Source: Acidobacteriota bacterium (lineage in GTDB: Bacteria; Acidobacteriota; Terriglobia; Terriglobales; Acidobacteriaceae). From it: a DNA stretch of 62,817 bases. A model generated the notes under the pieces. The model was given only the letters and a program-made list of their open reading frames with translations. It was not told the DNA's origin and made no database searches. Location of the stretch: contig QHZR01000079.1 in assembly GCA_003224755.1 (NCBI GenBank), positions 1 to 62,817 on the forward strand, written 5' to 3'. How positions within the stretch are numbered: position 1 is the stretch's first letter; every line of letters starts with the position of its first letter. Shown here piece after piece: positions 7,675 through 16,611 of the stretch. The translations under genes were made by a program, and so were the position numbers.

Positions 7675-8880
7675 TCAGGAAGGGACGTCCGAAGTCGCGG
7701 CACTTGCCGTTTTTTGCCTGCCAGACGAGTTGGTTACGTAGAACGTCAACATCGCAGCCACACTGACCAATGGGACGAACAGCGCAAGACGCAGGCTGCC
7801 CGAGTGGGTTGATGTCACGCCAACAATCCAGGGCAGGACGGCCCCTCCCAAGTTGCCGCTGGCAAAAACTGGGCCACTTGCTCGCCGCGAGGACTCCGCG
7901 AACCAGTGTGGGAAAAGGGAAACGCTGATCGGAAAAATTGAGGCGAGACCTACACCGGCAAAAAAGGAGCCCATAATAATCAGAGCAATGCTGTGAGCGC
8001 TGACGAGGGCAAGGCCTCCCAGCAATGCTAGTGTGAGACCAATTTGAGCGACCGTCGTTTCTCGAAGTCGAGTAAGCGCCAGAGGTGCTAAGGCCCTGCC
8101 CGCGAGCATCGCCCCATAGAAAAAAGATGGCGCCATCGCCCAGAGCTTGCTGTCCGGCCCAATGCGGTGCGCATACGTGGCAACCCATCCTCCGAACGAA
8201 GTCTCCGCCCCGACGTAGATGAAGAACAGTGCACAGATGACCGGCAACAGGCCGGATCGCCGGGTCCCGGTCGCGACGTTGTTGAGTTGGTGCTCCTCAG
8301 AATGAGCATCAGGCACAAATCGCACCAGCAGGTGTATCGCCAGCAGAGTACTTAGTGCGGCTGCGGTTCCATACAAAAAGTAAGACGGATGATGCACCGT
8401 AGCTTTCAGCAACAGTGGAGAACTCATTGCGCCGAATCCCCAAACCGCATTGATTACGTTCAGGGCAGAGGCGCTCCCATGCGGATTGATGTCAGCGGTC
8501 CTGAGATTACCCGCAGGTGTCGTAATCCCGTGGCCAAATCCCAGAATGGCAACGGCGATGATCCCTTGCGCGAATGTACCGGAAGCGAGTAGTGCCATGC
8601 CCCCAGCCATCAAGATGAGGCCAATGATGAATGTGAAGCGGTATCCGCGCATTCGAACGACGGGCGCAGAAGATAGCATGCCGAACATGGAGCTGATGAA
8701 CTGGGTCAGGTATAGGCGTCCGGAAACGGCGTCGCTCATCGCCCAACGCGAGGCGAGAATTGGCAGCATCGGGCCCAGAAAAGTCATGACAATGCCGGTG
8801 AGGAGAAAATTTAAGTGAAGCAAGGCCGTGCCCCGAGTGGTGATGGGAAATGTGGCTGGCCGCGATGCAACGGAACTCAT
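7675..8880 (-). CDS. Major facilitator superfamily transporter
   Basis: A 401-residue inner-membrane carrier with about 12 hydrophobic segments in two six-helix halves, separated by a polar loop near residues 198-212 (DAHSEEHQLNNVATGTRRSG). Features include LNFLLTGIVMTFLGPMLPIL in helix 1 and GFGHGITTPAGNLRTADIN in the helix 4-5 region. Overall it is like sugar or multidrug MFS members of the FucP/Bcr type, but the substrate cannot be told from sequence. It starts at ATG 8880 and is a single gene, 51 bases upstream of leuC on the same strand, so co-transcription is possible. Confidence 0.85.
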   Translation of the reverse strand: MSSVASRPATFPITTRGTALLHLNFLLTGIVMTFLGPMLPILASRWAMSDAVSGRLYLTQFISSMFGMLSSAPVVRMRGYRFTFIIGLILMAGGMALLASGTFAQGIIAVAILGFGHGITTPAGNLRTADINPHGSASALNVINAVWGFGAMSSPLLLKATVHHPSYFLYGTAAALSTLLAIHLLVRFVPDAHSEEHQLNNVATGTRRSGLLPVICALFFIYVGAETSFGGWVATYAHRIGPDSKLWAMAPSFFYGAMLAGRALAPLALTRLRETTVAQIGLTLALLGGLALVSAHSIALIIMGSFFAGVGLASIFPISVSLFPHWFAESSRRASGPVFASGNLGGAVLPWIVGVTSTHSGSLRLALFVPLVSVAAMLTFYVTNSSGRQKTASAATSDVPS

Positions 8881-8973
8881 GATTTATGATGAGTGTAAAT
8901 CAGGAGAAACAGCGGCGAGCTACGAGTAATGAGCTACTGTGCTCGCTCAACGCTCATCCTCATCGCTTCGTTC

Positions 8974-9780
8974 ATGCTTAACGGAAAACGCATTGCCGTA
9001 GTAATGCCGGCCTATAACGCCGAAAGGACGCTCCAGGCGACCGTGGACGAGTTGCCCGAGATCGTTGACGTTCGAATTCTCGTGGACGATTCGAGCGCCG
9101 ACCGCACGGTGGAAGTTGCTCGCGAGTTAGGGCTGGTGCACTTTGTGCACGATCGGAATTACGGCTACGGGCGTAATCAGCAGACCTGCTACACCGAGGC
9201 GCTGGCCGAAGGTGCTGACGTCGTGATCATGGTGCATCCTGACTATCAGTACACGCCCAGGCTGGTGACGGCGATGGCCAGCATGGTTGCTTACGGAGTT
9301 TACGACGTTGTGCTGGGCTCAAGGATTATTGGCGGGCAAGCACTGCTCGGAGGGATGCCGCTCTACAAATACGTATTCAATCGTTTCCTGACAGCGTTTG
9401 AAAATCTTTTCTTGCGAATCAAGGTTTCTGAATACCACACCGGTTACCGTGCCTTCAGCCGAGACGTCCTGACCAAGCTGCCTTTGCTGGAAAATTCCGA
9501 CGACTTTGTTTTCGACAACCAGATGCTGGCGCAGTGTGCGTATTTCGGCTTCCGGATCGGCGAAGTTTCCTGTCCGACAAAGTATTTTCCTGAGGCGTCA
9601 TCCATCAATTTTCGACGAAGCGTGAAGTACGGGCTTGGTGTTCTGGCAACCACATTACAGTTTGCTTTTCAGAAATGGGGATGGGCGCGCTATCGTATAT
9701 TCGACGCCGAAGGCCGCAGATTGGAGCCTGGAGTTGCCAATTACTATGCACGCGGAACCGTCGGCAGCTCCCAGGCCTAA
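8974..9780 (+). CDS. Family 2 glycosyltransferase (DPM1/GtrB-like)
   Basis: Predicted to move a sugar from a nucleotide sugar to a lipid carrier at the inner face of the membrane. The GT-A fold begins at residue 5 ([20 protein letters not shown]), with [11 protein letters not shown] and the metal/sugar region [15 protein letters not shown] near residues 75-90, then [15 protein letters not shown] and [11 protein letters not shown]. No C-terminal membrane helices are present, so this is the soluble or peripheral type. I prefer the ATG at 8974 ([10 protein letters not shown]); an ATG at 8929 would add 15 residues. The next gene (9746) overlaps its end by 35 bases and encodes a membrane protein likely to use the same lipid-linked sugar. 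Confidence 0.88.
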   Translation: MLNGKRIAVVMPAYNAERTLQATVDELPEIVDVRILVDDSSADRTVEVARELGLVHFVHDRNYGYGRNQQTCYTEALAEGADVVIMVHPDYQYTPRLVTAMASMVAYGVYDVVLGSRIIGGQALLGGMPLYKYVFNRFLTAFENLFLRIKVSEYHTGYRAFSRDVLTKLPLLENSDDFVFDNQMLAQCAYFGFRIGEVSCPTKYFPEASSINFRRSVKYGLGVLATTLQFAFQKWGWARYRIFDAEGRRLEPGVANYYARGTVGSSQA

Positions 9781-10432
9781 AATCACACCTCCTTCAAAAT
9801 CTCCCGCACGCGCTGATCTCCAAACGATCATCGTTCTCTTTCTTGTCGCAGTGGCTGCGGTCCTGGTTCACGGCTACCATCCCTTCGTTGAGGACGCCGA
9901 GATTTATGTCCCTGGCATAAAAAAACTGTTGAACCCGGCGCTCTACCCCTACAACGATATTTTTTTTGCGTCCCATGCACGACTGACGTTCTTCCCCAAT
10001 CTGATCGCGGGTTTAGTGCGCTTAACGCATTTTCCTCTGGAATGGGTGCTGCTGACTTGCCATCTGGCCTGCATTTTTTCTCTGCTACTGGCGGGTTGGA
10101 ATTTGGGACGACTCTGCTTCGGTTCAGCACGCGCGGGATGGGGAAGCGCGTTGCTGGTTGCGTCTCTTCTTACCATTCCGGTGGCGGGGACCGCACTCTA
10201 CGTAATGGACCAATATCTGAATACGCGGTCTTTTTCGACCGCCGCGGTGGTTTGGATCGTGCTCGCAGCAGCGCGACGAAAATACCTGCACGCCCTACTT
10301 TGGGTCGTGATAACAGCACTCGTGCATCCACTGATGGCAGTCTTTGCCGGCGTTTATGGTGCGCTGTTAGTTTGGCAGCTCCCTCGTTCATTTGAACTTC
10401 CGCGGATGGCGCCGAGGCAAGTAAAATACTAG
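9746..10432 (+). pseudogene. N-terminal half of a polytopic membrane protein, probably interrupted
   Basis: This 228-residue frame has a polar N-terminus and then several hydrophobic helices (IIVLFLVAVAAVLVHGY near 30; HLACIFSLLLAGW; HALLWVVITALVHPLMAV). The HGYHPFVEDAEIYVPGIKKL block near 45 resembles the first extracytoplasmic loop of GT-C-type membrane glycosyltransferases, including an acidic pair (ED). It stops at TAG 10432 shortly after a helix and lacks the expected C-terminal part. The matching C-terminal part appears to be at 10590-11254, attached to a foreign N-terminus. I therefore read 9746-11254 as one gene broken by loss of its middle. Confidence 0.6.
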
Positions 10433-10489
10433 TTTGTGTGATCCGAGCAGTCCTATCGTTGCTTGAAATCGTTGCTTGAAAGGAAAGGG

Positions 10490-10591
10490 ATGAAGGTACT
10501 CCGGCCCGTCGCAATTGCGGCTCTGCTAGTTGGTTTCTTCTTTTACTACACGACCTACCGTTCCGGTACGTTTCACACCGTAAATTCTCCC
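10490..10591 (+). repeat. Duplicate of the 5' end of the HtrA gene
   Basis: These 102 bases match 11310-11411 at about 92 positions. From the 14th base on, only a few positions differ, and similarity ends sharply after the codons for VNSP. The upstream flanks do not match, so only the coding start was copied. Confidence 0.85.
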
Positions 10592-11254
10592 GTCAATTTT
10601 GGATTCTTGTTCTTCGCCGCCGCACTGATTACCAGCGTGCCTCCGTTTGCGAGATTTGCGGAACTGCAGCCCATGCGCAGTCTGCATTTGGTCTTCATCC
10701 TTCTATTTGTGATTTCTGGCGGGTGGCTCACCGAATGGGCAATGAGTTCCACTCGAAATCTGCGACTTTTATTGTTCGCAGCGCTGGCCCCACTCAACGG
10801 CGGAATGTTCTACGCGCAGCGGCAACTGTTTCCGGCAACGCATCACATCGAATGGCCGGGGCGAAATTCGGGAAATGCATGGGTGCAGGCCTTCACCTGG
10901 ATACGGGACGACACGCCGGTAGAGGCCTACTTCGCCCTTGACCCCGACCACATGCGACTGCCCGGAGAGGATCAACATGGATTTCGCGCGATCGCGGAAC
11001 GCTCCATGCTCGCCGACCGCGTCAAAGACAGTGGAGCAGTCAGCATGTTTCCAGCTCTTGCGGAAACCTGGTCTGAGCAAGTTCAGTCACAGGCGGGCTG
11101 GACTCGTTTTCGGCGCTCCGATTTTGAGCTTCTGAGATCCCGATATGGTGTGGATTGGGTCGTCCTACAGCAACCCGGTGCCGCGGGCTTGGAGTGCCCT
11201 TACAGTAATTCAACCGTGCTCGTGTGCCGAGTTCCCCCCGCCCCCGGAAAATAG
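10490..11254 (+). CDS. Chimeric protein: HtrA-type N-terminal anchor joined to the C-terminal half of a membrane protein
   Basis: A 254-residue frame. Residues 1-34 (MKVLRPVAIAALLVGFFFYY..) match residues 1-34 of the protease gene at 11310 at 31 of 34 positions. After NSP it switches to unrelated sequence: three hydrophobic stretches (FGFLFFAAALITSVPPF, SLHLVFILLFVISGGW, LRLLLFAALAPLNGG) and then a soluble tail with WIRDDTPVEAYFALDP and RYGVDWVVLQQP. This tail is like the C-terminal domain of large bacterial membrane glycosyltransferases and suits the N-terminal half at 9746-10432. A purine-rich AAAGGAAAGGG immediately precedes the ATG at 10490, so it may be translated. Function unclear. Confidence 0.6.
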   Translation: MKVLRPVAIAALLVGFFFYYTTYRSGTFHTVNSPVNFGFLFFAAALITSVPPFARFAELQPMRSLHLVFILLFVISGGWLTEWAMSSTRNLRLLLFAALAPLNGGMFYAQRQLFPATHHIEWPGRNSGNAWVQAFTWIRDDTPVEAYFALDPDHMRLPGEDQHGFRAIAERSMLADRVKDSGAVSMFPALAETWSEQVQSQAGWTRFRRSDFELLRSRYGVDWVVLQQPGAAGLECPYSNSTVLVCRVPPAPGK

Positions 11255-11309
11255 AATCACAGTAGAATGTTCTTCGAGCGGATATTTTCGACCGTAAGGT
11301 GCTCACTTC

Positions 11310-12449
11310 ATGAAGTTCGTTCGACCGATCGCAATTGCGGCTCTGCTAGTTGGCTTTTTCTTTTACTACACGACCTACCGTTCCGGTACGTTTCACACCG
11401 TAAATTCTCCGCCCGAAAAGATCGAGATCACCCAGGCCGCCAGCAACGAACCACTGGACGCCGACGAGCAGAACAATATTTCGGTTTATCGCAAGAACAT
11501 TGGTTCAGTCGTCAACGTCACGTCTAAGGTCGTCGCGTTCGATTTCTTCTACGGGCTGGTGCCGCAGGAGGGGCAAGGATCGGGATTCATAATTGATCGC
11601 GATGGTCATGTGCTTACGAATTACCACGTCATTGAAGACGCGCGCCAGGTTGAGGTGACGCTGCACAATCGTAAGAAGTACCGTGCCACTGTAGTTGGTA
11701 CGGACCGCTCGCACGATCTGGCTGTCATACAGATCAAAGCGCCGGACCTGGCATCCATGACGCTTGGAGATTCGAGAAATCTTCAGGTTGGGCAGAAAGT
11801 CTATGCCATCGGCAACCCATTTGGCCTTGCTGGAACTCTGACCAGCGGGATCGTGAGTTCGATCCGCTCGGTACAAGAGCCGGACGGTGTAACCATTGAT
11901 GAAGCCATTCAGACCGATGCCGCTATCAACCCGGGAAACTCGGGCGGTCCGCTGCTGAACTCGCGCGGCGAAGTGATCGGCATCAACACCATGATCGCCT
12001 CCACCCCCGGGGTGGGCCAGAGCGCCGGTATTGGTTTCGCGATTCCGATCAATACGGCTAAGGCTGTTCTAAATGACCTACTCACACTCGGCAGAGTACG
12101 GCGACCGGCGCTCGGAGTATTAACGCTCCCTATCAGTCCTGATATCGCGGATGAACTGGGGCTGCCTTCCGATTACGGCCTGCTAATTGTGCGAGTAACG
12201 CCGGGAGGGGCGGCCGAGCGGGCGGGATTACGTGGAGGCTCAGAACGCGCCTACCTTGGCAACACGCCAATCATGGTCGGAGGAGACCTGATTGTCGCTG
12301 TGGATGGGCAGCAAGTGCAAGACCAGCAAGAGCTCTCGCGAATCATGAATAGTCATCGCGCCGGCGAAGTTGTGAAAGTGACCATATATCGGGGAAAGCG
12401 AAAAATGGAAGTGGATGTGACGCTAGGTGAGGCGAGGGAGCAGGTCTAG
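11310..12449 (+). CDS. HtrA/DegQ-type serine protease with one PDZ domain
   Basis: Membrane-anchored periplasmic protease for misfolded proteins. One helix (residues 6-22, PIAIAALLVGFFFYYTT) anchors it. The trypsin-like domain (about 55-270) has the triad His106 (TNYHVIE), Asp136 (SHDLAVI) and Ser211 (GNSGGPL). One PDZ domain (about 275-375) contains GLLIVRVTPGGAAERAGLRG and GDLIVAVDGQQVQ. At 379 residues it has the size of DegS-like enzymes, which also have one helix and one PDZ domain. The ATG at 11310 is fixed by the family N-terminus. Its first 34 codons are duplicated in the upstream gene. The YjbR-like gene starts 12 bases after its stop. Confidence 0.93.
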   Translation: MKFVRPIAIAALLVGFFFYYTTYRSGTFHTVNSPPEKIEITQAASNEPLDADEQNNISVYRKNIGSVVNVTSKVVAFDFFYGLVPQEGQGSGFIIDRDGHVLTNYHVIEDARQVEVTLHNRKKYRATVVGTDRSHDLAVIQIKAPDLASMTLGDSRNLQVGQKVYAIGNPFGLAGTLTSGIVSSIRSVQEPDGVTIDEAIQTDAAINPGNSGGPLLNSRGEVIGINTMIASTPGVGQSAGIGFAIPINTAKAVLNDLLTLGRVRRPALGVLTLPISPDIADELGLPSDYGLLIVRVTPGGAAERAGLRGGSERAYLGNTPIMVGGDLIVAVDGQQVQDQQELSRIMNSHRAGEVVKVTIYRGKRKMEVDVTLGEAREQV

Positions 12450-12461
12450 GACGGTTGCGGT

Positions 12462-12848
12462 ATGGACTTGGATGCGATTCGCGCGTTCTGCCTGTCATTT
12501 CCTCGCGCAACCGAGAACCTGCGATGGGGTGAAGAACTCTGCTTCAAAGTGGGCGGAAAGTTGTTTGCGGTGGTCGGATTGGGCAGCGTCCCTCAGCGGA
12601 TCACCTTTAAGTGTAGTCCCGAGACTTTTGCAGAGCTTACGGAACGAGAAGGAATTGCGCCGGCAGCTTATGCAGGACGATATAAATGGGCGACGCTTGA
12701 GGACTTGGACGTGCTTTCCGACGCCAAGCTTCGCGAAGCGATTTCGAATTCGTACAGAATGGTCGCTGCGAAGGCGAAACCGGCTAACCGACGCGCAAAG
12801 AGCCGTAAGCAAAGACCCCGGACTGCAAAGTGGACCCCAGTGATTTGA
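12462..12848 (+). CDS. MmcQ/YjbR family protein
   Basis: A 128-residue protein with the family's pattern MDLDAIRAFCLSFPRATENL, then LRWGEELCFKVGGKLFAV and a CyaY-like alpha/beta fold ending near residue 110 (WATLEDLDVLSDAKLREAIS, NSYRMVAAK). A Lys/Arg-rich tail (RRAKSRKQRPRTAKW) follows. Members are small DNA-binding-like or unknown-function cytosolic proteins. It starts 12 bases after the protease gene and probably shares its transcript. Assignment rests on the N-terminal LSFPxxxE and W..E..FKVxGK patterns. Confidence 0.85.
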   Translation: MDLDAIRAFCLSFPRATENLRWGEELCFKVGGKLFAVVGLGSVPQRITFKCSPETFAELTEREGIAPAAYAGRYKWATLEDLDVLSDAKLREAISNSYRMVAAKAKPANRRAKSRKQRPRTAKWTPVI

Positions 12849-12903
12849 CGGGCGCGTGTACGCTAAGCTAGCCTCAAAAGTCCGCCGGCACTTCGAGTAA
12901 AAC

Positions 12904-13731
12904 ATGCTGAAGGCGATCTCCACATACATCTACGTCAAGGAACGGCTGCATCCGGGACTGCTCGACAAGCTGGTGAGCGGAGGCGCTCAAGCCATCGAAA
13001 TTTTTGGCGCCCGCCAGCATCTAGACTACGCAAATCGCAAGCAGCACGTGCGTGAAATCGCCGACTGGTTCCGCACCAGCGGTGTTCCACTGCATTCGGT
13101 GCATGCACCGCTCTACGCTGACTATGAATGGGGACGGGCCGGGGCGCCGCCGATCAATATTGCTTCCACTGATCGTGCCGCACGAATCGAAGCCATGGAT
13201 GAAATCAAGCGGGCCATCGAACTCGCGGAACAAATTCCCTTCCGCTTCCTGATTCAGCACATTGGCACGCCCAACGAGTCCTACAACGAGCGCAAATTTG
13301 AAGCGGCGATGACGTCGGTCGAGCACCTGCGCGCGTTTGCCAAACCTCTGGGGGTGCGGGTGCTGCTGGAGAATATTCCGAACGATCTCTCGGTCCCCGA
13401 CCGCCTCGTGGAATTCATCCGGACGGCGCACTTCGATGACGTGGGTGTCTGTTTCGATACCGGACACGCTCACATCATGAGCGATGTGCCATCGGCTTTT
13501 GAAAGCGTGAAGAAATACGTGCATTCCACGCATATCCATGACAACACTAAGGACCGCGATTCCCACCTTTGGCCCGGCGCCGGCAGCATTGACTGGAAGC
13601 AAACACTGGAATTGTTAAGCGGTGCGCCCCAAAAACCTCCGCTGCTGCTGGAAATTGAAGAGGACGCAAAGATCAATCCCATCGAGAAGATGGGAGAAGT
13701 TTTCAGGAAGGCTGAGGCGCAATTAGTTTAA
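12904..13731 (+). CDS. Sugar phosphate isomerase/epimerase (xylose isomerase-like TIM barrel)
   Basis: A 275-residue TIM barrel of the AP endonuclease 2 superfamily. It carries candidate metal ligands in LHSVHAPLYADYEWG (His near 65), LIQHIGTP, VLLENIPND (Glu near 160), VCFDTGHAHI (Asp and His), HIHDNTKDRDSHLWPG and LLLEIEED. These are the usual positions of the Glu/Asp/His metal site for aldose-ketose isomerases and epimerases. The substrate cannot be told. It starts with ATG at 12904 (MLKAISTYIYVKERLHPGLL). No partner gene nearby narrows the pathway. Confidence 0.85.
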   Translation: MLKAISTYIYVKERLHPGLLDKLVSGGAQAIEIFGARQHLDYANRKQHVREIADWFRTSGVPLHSVHAPLYADYEWGRAGAPPINIASTDRAARIEAMDEIKRAIELAEQIPFRFLIQHIGTPNESYNERKFEAAMTSVEHLRAFAKPLGVRVLLENIPNDLSVPDRLVEFIRTAHFDDVGVCFDTGHAHIMSDVPSAFESVKKYVHSTHIHDNTKDRDSHLWPGAGSIDWKQTLELLSGAPQKPPLLLEIEEDAKINPIEKMGEVFRKAEAQLV

Positions 13732-13754
13732 TTATTGAGTAATTGTGTAATTTT

Positions 13755-13811
13755 GTAATTGGGAAATTGTGCGGCGCTCGAAATTACCCGATTACCAAAT
13801 TTCCCAATTAC
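13755..13811. repeat. AT-rich inverted repeat upstream of asnS
   Basis: GTAATTGGGAAATT (13755-13768) and AATTTCCCAATTAC (13798-13811) form a perfect 14-bp stem with a 29-base loop. Outer TTGAGTAA/TTACTCAA-like segments extend the pairing. The element fills most of the gap between the isomerase gene and asnS and ends 13 bases before the asnS ATG, so it could stop upstream transcription or fold in the asnS leader. No T-box features were seen. Confidence 0.8.
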
Positions 13812-13824
13812 TCAATTTTTTGAA

Positions 13825-15150
13825 ATGACTTCACCCGTAACCACAATCTCCGAGATCGGCAAGCACGAGGGCCAATCGGTCACGATCCGTGGCTGGCTTT
13901 ACAACCTGCGCGAGAGCGGAAAGCTGCTGTTTCCCATCTTCCGTGACGGAAGCGGAACTATTCAGGGAGTGGTGCCGAAGAACGCGGTCGCTCCTGAGGT
14001 TTTCGAGGATGTGAAAGCCCTCACCCAGGAATCCAGCGTGATCGTTGAAGGCAAGGTGCGGGCCGACAAGCGTGCACCCGGCGGATACGAACTCGATGTA
14101 TCCAACCTACAAGTGTTACAGCGTGTGCCCGACGATCAGCCATTTCCAATTTCTCTGAAAGAGCATGGCGTGGACTTCCTGATGGACCATCGCCATCTAT
14201 GGATCCGAACTCCGCGTCAGGCGGCGATCCTGCGGGTGCGCGCGGAAATCATCAAGGCTTGTAGAGATTTCTTCGACGATCGTGGATTCACTCTCACCGA
14301 TCCACCGATACTTACACCCGCCGCCTGCGAAGGCACGTCTACGCTCTTCCCCGTCGATTATTTTGACGAGCAGGCTTACCTTACGCAGTCCGGACAGCTT
14401 TATATCGAAGCCACAGCGATGGCGCTCGGGAAAGTGTATTCATTTGGGCCGACGTTTCGCGCAGAGAAGTCCAAAACACGGCGGCACCTGACCGAATTCT
14501 GGATGGTTGAGCCCGAAGTCGCTTATGCCACGCTCGATGATCTGATGGATCTGGCCGAAGGACTGATCAGCTTCCTGGTGCAGCGGTGTCTCGAAAAGCG
14601 GCGTGCCGATTTACAAACAATCGGTCGCGATGCCGCAAAGCTCGAGAAAATCACCGCGCCGTTTCCACGGATTACGTATGACGAAGCGGTCAAGATGCTT
14701 CAGGAAGGGCATGCCAAAGGCGCGCTCGAAACGAAATTTGAGTGGGGCGGAGACCTGGGATCTCCCGATGAAACGTACCTGTCGGCGCAGTTCGAAAAGC
14801 CAGTGATGATTCATCGTTATCCGGCGCAGGTGAAGGCGTTCTATATGGAACCTGATCCACAACGGCCGGACTTGGCGCTTTGCGTGGATATATTGGCACC
14901 GGAAGGCTGCGGCGAAATCGTCGGCGGCTCACAGCGCATGGCGTCGTATGATTTACTGCTCAAACGCATTCGCGAGCACGGTTTGCCGGAAGAGTCATTC
15001 AAGTGGTATCTCGACCTGCGAAAGTACGGCGGCGTTCCGCACGGCGGCTTCGGCATGGGCGTGGAGCGGGCGGTGGCATGGGTGTGCGGTCTGGAGCACG
15101 TGAGGGAGACGATTCCGTTTGCGAGAACGTTGCACCGGTTGTATCCGTGA
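13825..15150 (+). CDS. asnS: Asparaginyl-tRNA synthetase
   Basis: Class IIb synthetase that charges tRNA-Asn with asparagine. The N-terminal OB anticodon-binding domain (about 1-110) has [19 protein letters not shown]. The catalytic core has motif 1 around [19 protein letters not shown], motif 2 [16 protein letters not shown] (with a following EFWMVEPE), and motif 3 [16 protein letters not shown] near the C-terminus. The GxF-R-ERS context and the EFWMVEPE block favour AsnS over AspS. Length 441 is normal. I chose the ATG at 13825 ([16 protein letters not shown]) because the codons before it come from the AT-rich inverted repeat. Confidence 0.95.
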   Translation: MTSPVTTISEIGKHEGQSVTIRGWLYNLRESGKLLFPIFRDGSGTIQGVVPKNAVAPEVFEDVKALTQESSVIVEGKVRADKRAPGGYELDVSNLQVLQRVPDDQPFPISLKEHGVDFLMDHRHLWIRTPRQAAILRVRAEIIKACRDFFDDRGFTLTDPPILTPAACEGTSTLFPVDYFDEQAYLTQSGQLYIEATAMALGKVYSFGPTFRAEKSKTRRHLTEFWMVEPEVAYATLDDLMDLAEGLISFLVQRCLEKRRADLQTIGRDAAKLEKITAPFPRITYDEAVKMLQEGHAKGALETKFEWGGDLGSPDETYLSAQFEKPVMIHRYPAQVKAFYMEPDPQRPDLALCVDILAPEGCGEIVGGSQRMASYDLLLKRIREHGLPEESFKWYLDLRKYGGVPHGGFGMGVERAVAWVCGLEHVRETIPFARTLHRLYP

Positions 15151-15179
15151 GAAACGGTTGTAGCCGTGAGGAACCATTG

Positions 15180-15207
15180 AACCGCTGAGGTCGCAGAGTT
15201 CGCAGAG
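15180..15207 (+). repeat. Left arm of the inverted repeat flanking the GxxExxY gene
   Basis: AACCGCTGAGGTCGCAGAG followed by TTCGCAGAG. Its reverse complement matches 15619-15646 with only a few differences. The arm is built of CGCAGAG-type units. It sits between the asnS stop and the GxxExxY start. Confidence 0.8.
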
Positions 15208-15223
15208 AAAAATGGAATAAGGG

Positions 15224-15649
15224 ATGATGAACGAACGAGAGCGGCTCAACAAAATCACCGAAGAAATTATCGGTACGGCCATTGAGGTCCACCGCGTTGT
15301 TGGACTCGGCTTGCTGGAGTCAGCTTATGAGGCTTGTTTGGTCTTCGAGTTCCGCGAACGAGGCTTGAAAGTAGAGCAGCAAAAGCCATTGCCAGTTATC
15401 TACAAGACTGTGAGACTCGACTGTGGGTGCCGGCTCGACATTGTGGTCGAAAGCGCCATTATCGTCGAAATCAAAGCAGTCGAACGTCTGAATTCCATTC
15501 ACGAGGCACAGCTGCTTTCGTACTTGCGGCTGTATGGATGCAAACTGGGCCTGCTTGTCAATTTTCATGTTCCCATGTTGAAGAACGGAATTCGACGGGT
15601 CGTGAATGAGTTTCCTGACTCTGCGATCTCTGCGGACTCTGCGGTTTAA
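15224..15649 (+). CDS. GxxExxY family protein
   Basis: A 141-residue protein of the GxxExxY family, named for the motif seen here as GLLESAY in VVGLGLLESAYEACLVFEF (residues 26-44). The fold is PD-(D/E)XK nuclease-like, with a candidate active site in CRLDIVVESAIIVEIKAVE (Asp and Glu-x-Lys). Family members are widespread, often carried in repeat-flanked cassettes or inside rRNA genes, and their biochemical role is not established. The last nine residues (DSAISADSAV region) are encoded by the right inverted-repeat arm. The arginase ATG overlaps its TAA at 15649. Confidence 0.9.
   Translation: MMNERERLNKITEEIIGTAIEVHRVVGLGLLESAYEACLVFEFRERGLKVEQQKPLPVIYKTVRLDCGCRLDIVVESAIIVEIKAVERLNSIHEAQLLSYLRLYGCKLGLLVNFHVPMLKNGIRRVVNEFPDSAISADSAV
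15619..15646 (-). repeat. Right arm of the inverted repeat flanking the GxxExxY gene
   Basis: CTCTGCGATCTCTGCGGAC followed by TCTGCGGTT. It pairs with 15180-15207 and encodes the C-terminal residues of the GxxExxY protein, so gene and repeat form one unit. Confidence 0.8.
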
Positions 15650-16596
15650 TGATTTTAGTTATGACCCTGTCGTCACCGAGCATCGCGGCCAAGAAAATCC
15701 GCGTCATTGGCGTCCCTCTCGATCTTGGTCAGTCACGCCGCGGCGTCGACATGGGGCCTTCTGCCGTCCGCGTCGCTGGACTGGAAGCGCGGCTGGAAGA
15801 ATTAGGTCATGTCGTCGAGGATGCGGGCAATATTGCGGTGTCGATCCCCGAACAGAAAAAAGCGGGCGACCCCCATGCAAAATATTTGAAGGAAATCACC
15901 GCGACCTGCACCAAGCATGCGGAACTGGTGCTGAAGACTTTGGAGACTGGCAAGGTTCCTCTGGTTCTGGGCGGCGACCATTCCGTTGGGGCGGGCACTG
16001 TCTCCGGAGTTGCCGAGTTCCACCGGCGTCAGAACCAGAAGATTGGTCTGATCTGGATCGACGCGCACACCGACATCAACACACCGGACAGCTCTCCCAG
16101 CGGAAACGTGCACGGCATGCCGCTGGCCGCGATTATGGGGCTTGGGCCGGCAGATCTCACTAACATTTTCAATTTCTCGCCGAAAGTTGCGCCCGAAAAC
16201 TGTGTGTTAGTCGGCGTGCGCGATATTGACGCGATCGAAAAAGAAAATGTCCGCCGGGCCGGGATTGACGTTTTCACCATGCGCGACATTGACGAGCGCG
16301 GCATGCGAACGGTCATGGAAGAGGCATTGCGAATTGCAGGACGCGAAACGGCCGGCTATCACGTGTCGCTAGATATGGATTGGGTTGATCCTGAAGATGC
16401 GCCAGGCGTGGGCACTCCCGTCCGCGGCGGCGCCACTTACCGTGAGGCGCATCTCGCCATGGAAATCATTGCCGACCACGGGCGCATGTTGAGTTTTGAA
16501 ATCGTCGAAGTCAATCCTGTTATTGATGAGCACAATCGCACGGCCGACTTGGCGGTGGAGTTAGCGCTGTCGGCGTTTGGAAAGAAAATTCTGTAA
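15649..16596 (+). CDS. rocF: Arginase (ureohydrolase family)
   Basis: Hydrolyses arginine to ornithine and urea with a two-manganese site. All metal-binding blocks are present: LGGDHSVGAG (near 108), IDAHTDIN (near 141) and SLDMDWVDPEDAPGVGTPV (near 245), plus the HGMPLA loop and IVEVNPVIDE near the end. The HTDIN and VNP features fit arginase better than agmatinase. 315 residues is normal. The first ATG (15649) overlaps the GxxExxY stop; an ATG at 15661 (MTLSSPSIAAKKIRV) may be the older start, since the cassette appears to have inserted upstream. No urease or ornithine genes lie nearby. Confidence 0.9.
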   Translation: MILVMTLSSPSIAAKKIRVIGVPLDLGQSRRGVDMGPSAVRVAGLEARLEELGHVVEDAGNIAVSIPEQKKAGDPHAKYLKEITATCTKHAELVLKTLETGKVPLVLGGDHSVGAGTVSGVAEFHRRQNQKIGLIWIDAHTDINTPDSSPSGNVHGMPLAAIMGLGPADLTNIFNFSPKVAPENCVLVGVRDIDAIEKENVRRAGIDVFTMRDIDERGMRTVMEEALRIAGRETAGYHVSLDMDWVDPEDAPGVGTPVRGGATYREAHLAMEIIADHGRMLSFEIVEVNPVIDEHNRTADLAVELALSAFGKKIL

Positions 16597-16611
16597 TCTC
16601 CTTAATCCTGT

